Source of the DNA: Sulfurimonas sp.
Lineage (GTDB): Bacteria > Campylobacterota > Campylobacteria > Campylobacterales > Sulfurimonadaceae
NCBI GenBank assembly: GCA_002733155.1
Contig: NVUO01000012.1
Span: 76,940 to 81,973 of the forward strand
Length of the DNA stretch: 5,034 nucleotides
Direction: 5' to 3'
Part shown: positions 1 to 4,649 of the stretch, piece by piece
Layout of the letters: every line of letters begins with the position of its first letter
Position numbering within the stretch: position 1 is the first letter of the stretch
The notes under the pieces: model-generated
Database searches by the model: none
Told to the model about the DNA's origin: nothing
Seen by the model: the letters and a program-made list of their open reading frames with translations, nothing else
Made by a program: the position numbers and the translations under genes

Positions 1-2
1 CT

Positions 3-470
3 CTAACTGTAGTTATGGAAGGTTCACGACCTATTATCCTAGAAGTCCAAGCTTTAGTATCTGAATCACATACTCCAAACTCAAAAAGACAGGCTACAGG
101 CTTTGATACAAATAGGTTAAATATGCTCTTAGCATTATTAGAACGTAAACTAGAGATACCTTTATCTGGATATGATGTATTTATAAATATCACAGGTGGT
201 ATTAAAATAACAGAAACATCAGCAGATTTAGCAGTTCTAGCAGCTATAATTAGTAGCTTTAGGGATAGAGTTATATCAAAAGAGACTATCTTTATAGGTG
301 AGGTATCGCTTGTTGGAGATGTTAGAGAAGTTTATGCAATGGATGTTAGATTAAAAGAGGCAAAAATGCAAAAAATAACAAAGGTACTTTTATCAAAAGA
401 ACCTCTTGAAAAAACCACTATTAAAACTTTTATAGTTGATGAAGTTACAAAACTATTAGAATGGTATTGA
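3..470 (+). CDS. radA: DNA repair protein RadA, C-terminal part (5' end outside window)
   Basis: RadA is a RecA-like ATPase that processes recombination intermediates and promotes branch migration during homologous recombination in the cytoplasm. The window shows only its C-terminal region. The frame is open from base 3 (reading LTVVMEGSRP) and ends at TGA 468-470. The visible part matches the RadA Lon-like C-terminal domain: the TVVMEGSRP-ILEVQALV segment, then the GFDTNRLNMLLALLERK block, then DVFINITGGIKITETSADLAV, and finally the GEVSLVGDVREV segment. These are hallmark stretches of the family. The zinc finger, Walker A and KNRFG motifs would lie upstream and cannot be seen. The ATG at 15 is an internal Met, not the start. 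No frame damage is visible. The gene is followed after 60 bp by a small gene on the same strand. Family assignment is near certain. Confidence 0.96.
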   Translation, partial: LTVVMEGSRPIILEVQALVSESHTPNSKRQATGFDTNRLNMLLALLERKLEIPLSGYDVFINITGGIKITETSADLAVLAAIISSFRDRVISKETIFIGEVSLVGDVREVYAMDVRLKEAKMQKITKVLLSKEPLEKTTIKTFIVDEVTKLLEWY

Positions 471-485
471 TTTAAAACCATTTTT
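460..485 (+). terminator. Weak hairpin plus T run at the radA stop
   Basis: AATGGT (460-465) can pair with ACCATT (477-482) across an 11-nt loop, and the right arm runs into TTTTT (481-485). The left arm overlaps the last codons of radA. The stem is only 6 bp and half A-T, so termination would be partial at best. It fits with a new promoter-like box just downstream at 499-504. Confidence 0.3.
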
Positions 486-498
486 AATATAAAGGATG

Positions 499-504
499 TA
501 TAAT
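499..504 (+). promoter_or_regulatory. Candidate sigma-70 -10 box for the 531-791 gene
   Basis: A perfect TATAAT lies 27 bp before the start codon at 531, preceded directly by TG. No good -35 hexamer is seen 16-18 bp upstream, which is normal for Campylobacterota, where -35 boxes are weakly conserved. In such an AT-rich stretch TATAAT can also occur by chance. The expected transcription start (about 510-512) leaves room for the AAGGA ribosome binding site at 521-525. Confidence 0.4.
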
Positions 505-530
505 TCCATCATGAATAATAAAGGACTTAA

Positions 531-791
531 ATGATTGATGCAGAAGTTAGAAGTGAAGAAAAATTTTCAAAGTTATCATTAGCTTATAGTAATGAAGAAG
601 AAAAACAAAGAGTTCACTCTTGTGTTAAGCAGATGATAACTAAATCTTGTGAAGAACCAGAAACTTATACCTGTTCTATTTCTAATGATAGAGAAGTTTT
701 AGTAATAGAGTATCAAGATGATACAAATCGCCAGTGTGGTGATATTTTTGAGGAAATTATCAAAGCCTTAGATATAAAAAAATGTGACTAA
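531..791 (+). CDS. Hypothetical protein, 86 aa, Cys-containing
   Basis: I do not recognise this protein. It is 86 residues, acidic in its N-terminal half and soluble-looking, with no signal peptide or membrane segment. It has five cysteines (C31, C40, C48, C69, C85), unusually many for its length, but no CxxC pair, so a classical zinc ribbon or thioredoxin motif is not supported. The middle (about 46-62) looks like a two-stranded beta segment ending in VLVIEYQDD, followed by a helix around 70-82. The start at ATG 531 is supported by AAGGA at 521-525, 5 nt upstream. It lies between radA and fliL, 49 bp ahead of fliL on the same strand. A TATAAT box at 499-504 may drive it. The frame is clean and the codon use matches its neighbours, so it is very likely a real gene; function is unknown. 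Confidence 0.8.
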   Translation: MIDAEVRSEEKFSKLSLAYSNEEEKQRVHSCVKQMITKSCEEPETYTCSISNDREVLVIEYQDDTNRQCGDIFEEIIKALDIKKCD

Positions 792-805
792 TTAAGTAAA
801 AATTT

Positions 806-814
806 TGATATACT
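806..814 (+). promoter_or_regulatory. Extended -10 promoter for fliL
   Basis: TGATATACT is an extended -10 element (TGn plus TATACT at 809-814). It lies in the short gap between the 531-791 gene and fliL, 26 bp before the fliL ATG. An initiation point around 821 would give a short leader containing the AAGGA ribosome binding site at 830-834. No sigma-54 (TGGCAC-N5-TTGCT) signal is seen, so this looks like a housekeeping sigma-70 promoter rather than a flagellar-class one. Confidence 0.5.
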
Positions 815-840
815 AGCATAGAAGAAAACAAGGATATATA

Positions 841-1413
841 ATGGCTGAAGAAGAAACTAAAGAGACTGAAGACGCAGCAGAAACAAAAGAAAAAAAATCT
901 GGTAATATGCTTATGATTATTATCATAGTTGTATTAGTATTAATAATTGTCGGCGGTGCTATTTTAGCAATGTTACTTATGGGTGGTGATGATGAACAGA
1001 TGCAAATGCAACAAAATAATGCACCAATGGTTCAACAAAACCAAAGAGGCTCAGCAAGACAATCAAGAGGCAGCTCTACAGCACTTCCATATTCAAGACC
1101 TTTAAGTGAGATTGGAATCCTTTATCCACTTGACACTTTTACAGTTAATCTAAAAAGTGATCAGGGACGTCGTTATCTAAAAGCTACTATGTCTCTGGAA
1201 CTTAATGGTGACGAGTTAAGTCTAGAACTAGATGCTAAATCTCCGGTTATTAGAGATAGGGTTATCAGAATACTTTCATCTAAAACTCTAGAAGAGATAT
1301 CATCTAAAAAAGGAAAACAAAAAGTATCTGAACAAATTATGGATACTTTAAATTCTATGATTAAAGACGGAAATGTACAAGGTATATATTTTACAGAGTT
1401 TGTTATTCAGTAG
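841..1413 (+). CDS. fliL: Flagellar basal body-associated protein FliL
   Basis: FliL is a single-pass inner-membrane protein at the flagellar base that associates with the MotAB stator units and supports torque. The 190-aa product has the family layout: an acidic, Lys-rich cytoplasmic tail (residues 1-21), one strongly hydrophobic membrane helix (about 23-47), a low-complexity Gln/Asn/Arg/Ser linker (about 52-80), and a periplasmic domain. That domain contains LYPLDTFTVNLKSDQGRRYLK (95-114) and a C-terminal end GIYFTEFVIQ, both typical of FliL. The ATG at 841 is preceded by AAGGA (830-834) with 6-nt spacing, so the start is secure. An extended -10 box lies at 806-814 and a strong hairpin follows at 1436-1468, so it may be a one-gene transcript. 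In Campylobacter fliL sits next to acpS; here the two are about 1.2 kb apart, with transposase debris between them. Confidence 0.95.
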   Translation: MAEEETKETEDAAETKEKKSGNMLMIIIIVVLVLIIVGGAILAMLLMGGDDEQMQMQQNNAPMVQQNQRGSARQSRGSSTALPYSRPLSEIGILYPLDTFTVNLKSDQGRRYLKATMSLELNGDELSLELDAKSPVIRDRVIRILSSKTLEEISSKKGKQKVSEQIMDTLNSMIKDGNVQGIYFTEFVIQ

Positions 1414-1435
1414 GCTAATTTAAGCAAATTTCATC

Positions 1436-1468
1436 AAACCACTATAAGCCCCTTTACATAGTGGTTTT
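1436..1468 (+). terminator. Strong hairpin terminator after fliL
   Basis: AAACCACTAT (1436-1445) and ATAGTGGTTT (1458-1467) form a perfect 10-bp stem with a 12-nt loop, beginning 22 bp after the fliL stop. The right arm ends in TTTT (1465-1468), so the U tract overlaps the stem base; the left arm starts with AAA, so it could act on both strands. The U run is short, but the position and perfect stem support intrinsic termination of the fliL transcript. Confidence 0.65.
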
Positions 1469-1503
1469 CCTATGATACACTATCTTCATTTTTAAGCTAA
1501 AAA

Positions 1504-1543
1504 AACCACTTTTGAGCAAAATAAGCGGACTTTTAAAGTAGTT
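1504..1543. repeat. Imperfect inverted repeat at the edge of the IS remnant
   Basis: AACCACTTT (1504-1512) pairs with AAAGTAGTT (1535-1543) except for one C-A mismatch, leaving a 22-nt loop that holds most of the GCGGACTTTT motif. The left arm shares AAACCACT with the fliL terminator arm at 1436-1443. It could be a second hairpin or a remnant of an insertion-sequence end; I cannot tell which. Confidence 0.35.
1518..1535 (+). repeat. GCGGACTTTT repeat, copy 1 (possible IS end)
   Basis: This 18-bp sequence (AAAATAAGCGGACTTTTA) recurs in the same orientation at 2470-2487 with 16 of 18 bases identical. It lies 10 bp before the first visible Met of the broken transposase. The pair flanks the transposase remnant and the gene-poor stretch behind it. 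I infer that it is, or derives from, an insertion-sequence terminus. Confidence 0.45.
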
Positions 1544-1545
1544 AT

Positions 1546-2167
1546 ATGCCATTATTAAGCAAAAAAATCATAAATAATGAAAAAGTACATAACCCAAGAG
1601 TAGTTAATTTAGTTTGTGATGCAACTTTTTATAGTAAGAGAAAAGATAAGTTAGGCACTTTGGTTTTCAAAGATTTTGAATCCAAAGAGATATTAATTTG
1701 GAAACATATTGAAAGTGAAATAGTACAAGATTACAGATACTTAAAAGAAGAACTTATTTCACTTGGTTACAGTATTAAAAGTGTAACTTTAGATGGCAAG
1801 AGAGGCTTATATAAAGCTTTATAGAAAATAATTTTAAGATTAACTAAAACTACAGAGAAAAATCTTATTAATAAACTTGATGATTGGAATGAATCATATA
1901 AGGACTTTTTAGAAGAAAAAAGTGTTTCATCTACTACTGGAGAACTTCATTATACTAATCCCAAAATTAGAGCTGCTTACAGAAATTTGAAAACTAATTT
2001 ACCCTATCTATTTACATAAAAAAATATACATTCAAAATACAACTAATACACTGGAAGGTGGAGTGTTCTCTAACATGAAAAATATGATTAGTTTACATCG
2101 TGGACTCAGTAAAAGTTTGAAGCTTAATCTAGTTGATTATTATTTAATGCACTATAAAATAAAGTAG
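1546..2167 (+). pseudogene. Broken IS256-type (variant, IS1249-like) transposase
   Basis: The first open piece (1546-1824) reads NLVCDATFYSKRKDKLGTL, then IWKHIESE and TLDGKRGLYKA. This is the DDE core of the variant IS256-like transposases common in Campylobacterota. TAG at 1822-1824 interrupts it. The same frame then continues to TAA 2017-2019 with RLTKTTEKNLINKLDDW and RAAYRNLKTNLPYLF, also typical of the family. Between the two pieces roughly 30-40 codons, including the usual CQFH segment, appear deleted. Near 2017 the frame shifts (apparent 2-bp loss) and the last part reads NTTNTLEGGVFS, ending HYKIK at TAG 2165-2167. The N-terminal zinc-binding/helix-turn-helix region is also absent. 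The three presumed catalytic acids (CDA, LDG, LEG) survive, but the gene cannot make an active protein. Family call is from memory of family sequences, without a search. Confidence 0.85.
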
Positions 2168-2296
2168 AAAATTATGCACCCATATTTACTATTAAGTTTT
2201 TTCATTTTAATAAGACCTTGTTATGATATTACATGACACTTTGCATGAATTTAATATATTTTTAATTTATAAAAATAAAGCAAAAAAAAATTATTA

Positions 2297-2404
2297 ATGT
2301 ATAATACACTTGTAGAAAATTCTAAAATGCTTGAAGATTATGATGAAAATGTTCAACAAAATATTGAGTTATTATACAAAGTAAAAAAGCTAGAAAAGAG
2401 TTAA
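2297..2404 (+). CDS. Possible small ORF, 35 codons (doubtful)
   Basis: The frame reads MYNTLVENSK and goes on as a polar, helix-forming peptide to KKLEKS, stop TAA 2402-2404. No ribosome binding site precedes it (an A9 run and TTATTA instead), and a TATAAT string overlaps its first codons (2300-2305), which would fit a promoter better than a gene start. The composition is protein-like, so it may be the tail of a lost gene. I recognise no family. Confidence 0.15.
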   Translation: MYNTLVENSKMLEDYDENVQQNIELLYKVKKLEKS

Positions 2405-2413
2405 AAAATATTC

Positions 2414-2434
2414 AGATAAAAGATAAAAGATAAA
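2414..2434. repeat. Three tandem copies of AGATAAA
   Basis: Three exact 7-bp copies lie head to tail (2414-2420, 2421-2427, 2428-2434). They are outside any recognised gene, so a change in copy number by slippage would not shift a reading frame. Confidence 0.7.
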
Positions 2435-2469
2435 ATTTTAACTGATAATTTTTTCTTTAATTATAAACA

Positions 2470-2496
2470 AAAATAGGCAGACTTTTAGCGGACTTA
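2470..2496 (+). repeat. GACTTTT repeat, copy 2, with an internal tandem half
   Basis: Bases 2470-2487 (AAAATAGGCAGACTTTTA) match 1518-1535 at 16 of 18 positions in the same orientation. Here the motif continues as GCGGACTTAG (2488-2497), so GCAGACTT and GCGGACTT occur as an 11-bp-spaced pair. Paired short repeats of this kind are common inside transposon ends, where transposase binds. Being a direct rather than inverted copy of the first, it would represent the same end of a second, related element. Confidence 0.45.
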
Positions 2497-2560
2497 GTGA
2501 TTTTTCATAATTTATAAAAGACACTCAGAACAATGTAATACAGGGAAAAGGAACAGCTTC

Positions 2561-2599
2561 ATGTTACAAAAATACTCAGAATTTGTTATTAATAAATGA
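2561..2599 (+). other. 12-codon ORF overlapping the acpS start (possible coupling leader)
   Basis: ATG 2561 is preceded by AAGGA (2548-2552) at 8-nt spacing. The ORF reads MLQKYSEFVINK and its TGA (2597-2599) overlaps the acpS ATG (2596-2598) as ATGA. acpS itself has no Shine-Dalgarno sequence directly upstream, so ribosomes finishing this ORF could restart on acpS. The frame is open back to 2501, so it could instead be the tail of a lost gene. Its end resembles the end of FliL (TEFVIQ). Confidence 0.35.
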
Positions 2600-2964
2600 T
2601 TGGAATTGATCTTATTAAAGTAAGTCGTATGAACCACCTAATAAAGAGATTTGGTGACAAAGCACTTCAAAAATTTTTAAATACAGATGAGATTAAACTA
2701 GTAAAAAACTATAAAACTGCAGCTGGATTTTGGGCGGCTAAAGAGGCGTGTTCAAAAGCTCTTGGTGTTGGTATTGGTGCGGAGTGTAATTTTCATGATA
2801 TTAGTATATCTAAGACAATAAAAGGCGCACCTATACTAAATTTATCAGATAAACTTGTGTCTAATTTTTATATCACAGATACTAGTTTATCTATAACTCA
2901 CGATGGTGATTATGCTATAGCTGCAGTAGCTATAGAATCATCCACCACCAACAAAGTCAAGTAA
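2596..2964 (+). CDS. acpS: Holo-[acyl-carrier-protein] synthase AcpS
   Basis: AcpS transfers the 4'-phosphopantetheine arm from coenzyme A to a serine of acyl carrier protein, making active holo-ACP for fatty acid synthesis in the cytoplasm. The 122-aa product is normal length for the family. The N-terminus MIGIDL carries the metal-binding aspartate (D5), and the signature GFWAAKEACSKALGVGIG spans residues 44-61 with the metal-binding E50 and conserved K54. HDISI and GAPIL follow (68-80), and the end SITHDGDYAIAAVAIE (99-114) is also characteristic. The start at 2596 is fixed by homology, because AcpS proteins begin at this MIGI segment. No Shine-Dalgarno lies upstream, but the ATG overlaps the stop of a 12-codon ORF. 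The last 27 bp overlap the 3' end of convergent thiS. All key residues are present, so it should be active. Confidence 0.96.
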   Translation: MIGIDLIKVSRMNHLIKRFGDKALQKFLNTDEIKLVKNYKTAAGFWAAKEACSKALGVGIGAECNFHDISISKTIKGAPILNLSDKLVSNFYITDTSLSITHDGDYAIAAVAIESSTTNKVK

Positions 2965-3138
2965 TTCTAACTTATCACCATCTTTAACTGTATGTGAAGC
3001 CCAGTTGTCTTGCTTCACTATTTCCATATTTATAGCTGCCGCCATAACTTTTCCATCCAAAGACAACTCTTTAAGTACAGTTTCTATACTTATATTTTCA
3101 CTAAACTCTCGTACCTCTCCGTTAATAATTACTATCAT
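2938..3138 (-). CDS. thiS: Sulfur carrier protein ThiS (66 aa)
   Basis: ThiS is a ubiquitin-fold sulfur carrier. Its C-terminal Gly-Gly is adenylated and then thiocarboxylated, and the sulfur is delivered to ThiG for synthesis of the thiamine thiazole ring. The 66-aa product has the usual length and pattern: MIVIINGEVREF, then the SIETVLKEL helix (about 22-30), VMAAAINMEIV (41-51), and DGDKLELLDFVGGG at the C-terminus with the essential GG tail. The start at 3138 (minus) gives this canonical N-terminus. An upstream ATG at 3228 would add a 30-residue Ile/Tyr/Lys-rich stretch that the family lacks, and an AAAGAG element lies just before the chosen start. No thiF, thiG or thiH is next to it, so thiS appears to stand alone here. 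Its 3' end is antisense to the end of acpS. Confidence 0.92.
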   Translation of the reverse strand: MIVIINGEVREFSENISIETVLKELSLDGKVMAAAINMEIVKQDNWASHTVKDGDKLELLDFVGGG

Positions 3139-3193
3139 TTTTTCTCTTTTTTTATAATATAAAATAATATATTTACAATTTAAGCTATATTTA

Positions 3194-3222
3194 TTGGAAA
3201 TATAACAAATTATCGCTATACT
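3194..3222 (+). promoter_or_regulatory. Candidate sigma-70 promoter for the response regulator
   Basis: TTGGAA (3194-3199, four of six matches to TTGACA) and TATACT (3217-3222) are separated by 17 bp, the ideal spacing. They lie 32 bp ahead of the regulator's ATG at 3254, in the divergent gap with thiS. This is the best -35/-10 pair I see in the window. Confidence 0.5.
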
Positions 3223-3253
3223 AATCATTATAAAATTAAATTAAGTGGATAAA

Positions 3254-4006
3254 ATGCTAAATTCAAAAGAATTATTATCATATACTAAAAAACTATCTAT
3301 ATTGTTTATTGAAGATCATGATGACCTTAGAACTAATACTACTGAAATTTTAAAAAACTTTTTTGATGTTGTAGATAGTTCCGTAAACGGTGAAGAAGCT
3401 CTTCATACATATAAAACATTTTATGATAATTATGAAAAGTATTATGACATTATATTATCAGATATACAGATGCCTCGTTTAAATGGGGTTGAATTGACAG
3501 AAAATATCTATAATATCAATCCAAAGCAAATTGTTATAATATTATCTGCACATGATGATACAAAACATTTACTTCCACTTATTAACCTTGGAATTGAGCA
3601 GTTTATAAAAAAACCTATTGATTATCAAGATCTTCTAAGTGTATTGCTAAATGCATCTAAAAAAATCAAACTTACTGATACTTTAAATATAGATGAAACT
3701 AGATCTGTTCAGGTTAAACTAAATAACTCTTTTGTATTTGATAGAGATAATAATTCACTTTTTGAAGATAAAAATTTAGTTTATTTAACAAAGTATGAAA
3801 TCATATTTTTAAGACTATTAAGTGAACATATTGGTAAAATATATTCTAATGAAGACATAACTTCTCACTATAAAACTTTAAATGAAAATCTTGACGCAAC
3901 TAATATAAGAAAATTAGTATCTAAACTTAGAAAAAAACTTCCAGAGAATAGTATAGAGAGTATCTACGGTATTGGTTATAGAATAATACCTTTCTTTGAG
4001 GTTTAA
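3254..4006 (+). CDS. Two-component response regulator, OmpR/PhoB type
   Basis: This is a phosphorylation-controlled transcription regulator, receiver plus winged-helix DNA-binding domain, about 250 aa. Counting from the GTG at 3245, the receiver covers about residues 15-135. It has the acidic pair in LFIEDHDD (E23, D24), the phosphorylated aspartate in LSDIQMP (D73), the conserved Ser in ILSAHDD (S101) and the Lys in FIKKPI (K123). The output domain spans about 160-250: LTKYEIIFLRLL, then the recognition-helix region TNIRKLVSKLRKKLP, then the wing SIYGIGYRI, all typical of the OmpR family. I prefer ATG 3254, which has a weak GTGGA element just upstream; the in-frame GTG at 3245 would add three residues and has no Shine-Dalgarno. 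No histidine kinase is adjacent, so its partner and target genes are unknown. A decayed gene faces it on the other strand. Confidence 0.9.
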   Translation: MLNSKELLSYTKKLSILFIEDHDDLRTNTTEILKNFFDVVDSSVNGEEALHTYKTFYDNYEKYYDIILSDIQMPRLNGVELTENIYNINPKQIVIILSAHDDTKHLLPLINLGIEQFIKKPIDYQDLLSVLLNASKKIKLTDTLNIDETRSVQVKLNNSFVFDRDNNSLFEDKNLVYLTKYEIIFLRLLSEHIGKIYSNEDITSHYKTLNENLDATNIRKLVSKLRKKLPENSIESIYGIGYRIIPFFEV

Positions 4007-4010
4007 GCTT

Positions 4011-4258
4011 AATATATCCACTCATAGTTCTAACTATAGATGTACCACCTCCACTAGCTCTTGGGGTACAAAGAGGATTGTTCCACATATATTGAGTATT
4101 TCCATGTTCCCTTAAATAAAAGAGAAGATACCCATCTTAATATCAACGTCTTTTATTGCTATATCATCTAAAAAAAATTATCAATTACTACCTTGAAAAA
4201 AATCAAAAACATAACTTATTAATTTTTTAACATCAACTACAATCTCTGCTTGTAAAAT
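4011..4258 (-). pseudogene. Frame-broken coding remnant, possibly a Cache-type sensor
   Basis: No intact gene lies here, but the minus strand shows three adjoining protein-like pieces in different frames. From high to low coordinates they are ILQAEIVVDVKKLISYVFDF (from 4258, ending in stops near 4180), FFLDDIAIKDVDIK (about 4177-4136), and DGYLLFYLREHGNTQYMW running on to SGYI (4136-4011). The switch from the second to the third piece is a simple frameshift at 4136. A long helix followed by a short helix and DGYLLFY recalls the extracellular Cache domain of sensor kinases and chemoreceptors, but the rest does not match well enough to be sure. The IS3 element truncates the 5' side, and the 3' side is lost at the end of the response regulator. 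It could be the remains of the regulator's sensor or of an unrelated gene. Confidence 0.4.
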
Positions 4259-4259
4259 T

Positions 4260-4291
4260 TGATCTGACTACCATTATCAGGACAAAGAATA
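4260..4291 (+). repeat. IS3 left terminal inverted repeat
   Basis: The 32 bp from TGATCTGACTACC to AAAGAATA match the reverse complement of 4887-4918 at 26 positions. The best-conserved blocks are TGATCTG, ACCA, CAGGA and AAAGAATA. Confidence 0.85.
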
Positions 4292-4335
4292 GTTATCTAT
4301 TCTAAGTTAAAATACTGATAATAAAAAGGTCAAAA

Positions 4336-4649
4336 ATGAGAACAAGCAAATACACCAAAGAGTTTAAAGATTAAACAGTTCAACTAGCACTTAATAGTGA
4401 GGAATCTGTTTTGAAATAGGAGCTGATTTATATGTAAATCCAAAGACAATTTATAATTGGATAAAAACATATAAGCGTAAAAATAACCTCTTTACAGATG
4501 ATAGATATAAAACTCCAAAATCTCCCATAAAAAACAGTGTATCAGAAGAACTAAAACGCTTACAATCTGAGAATAAATTACTTCGACAAGAAAGAGATAT
4601 TTTTAAAAAGGCAACCGCATACTTCGCAAAAGATTCCTATACCCCTTGA
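4336..4649 (+). pseudogene. IS3-family transposase OrfA, broken
   Basis: OrfA is the DNA-binding half of the IS3 transposase. The gene starts at ATG 4336, with AAGG about 6 nt upstream, as MRTSKYTKEFKD, and is cut by TAA at codon 13 (4372-4374). The frame then reads on as TVQLALNSEESV to about 4412, where a frameshift is needed. From 4413 the frame gives EIGADLYVNPKTIYNWIKTY (helix-turn-helix), then VSEELKRLQSENKLLRQERD, a leucine-zipper-like dimerisation helix, then KKATAYFAK, ending at TGA 4647-4649. With one nonsense codon and one frameshift it is inactive. The match to IS3 OrfA is otherwise full length, about 100 residues. Confidence 0.88.

Larger units (their letters stand above)
2168..2595. 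other. Gene-poor stretch between the transposase remnant and acpS
   Basis: These 428 bp hold no convincing conserved gene on either strand. They are very AT-rich and contain a 35-codon ORF (2297-2404), a triple heptamer repeat (2414-2434), a second GACTTTT repeat (2470-2496) and a 12-codon ORF that overlaps the acpS start (2561-2599). The stretch follows directly on a dead transposase and contains a second IS-end-like repeat, so it is probably further decayed mobile DNA plus the old acpS leader. Confidence 0.5.

Noticed and set aside
15..17. ATG at 15 as the radA start
   Set aside because: The frame is open upstream to the window edge and the protein begins mid-domain; this is an internal methionine of RadA.
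780..840. Sigma-54 or sigma-28 flagellar promoter before fliL
   Set aside because: No TGGCAC-N5-TTGCT or sigma-28-like pair found; an extended -10 sigma-70 element is present instead.
1546..1824. 92-aa ORF as an intact small gene
   Set aside because: It is the core of a transposase; matching sequence continues past its stop in the same frame and then in a shifted frame to 2167.
2290..2310. TATAAT at 2300-2305 as the acpS promoter
   Set aside because: It lies about 290 bp upstream of acpS in very AT-rich DNA, with no -35 match; such boxes are expected by chance.
2414..2434. Tandem repeat as a CRISPR or origin iteron array
   Set aside because: Only three 7-bp AT-rich units, with no spacers, no DnaA boxes and no cas genes; simple slippage repeat.
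3139..3228. N-terminal extension of ThiS from an ATG at 3228 (minus)
   Set aside because: It adds 30 Ile/Tyr/Lys-rich residues not found in ThiS; the 66-aa form from 3138 matches the family's normal length and N-terminus.
3245..3253. GTG at 3245 as start of the response regulator
   Set aside because: It has no Shine-Dalgarno and adds only three residues; ATG 3254 has a weak GTGGA just upstream. It is not excluded, and the difference is minor.
4003..4012. TTAAGCTTAA palindrome at the response regulator stop as a terminator or operator
   Set aside because: Ten A/T-rich bases with no loop and no T run; too little to support a function.
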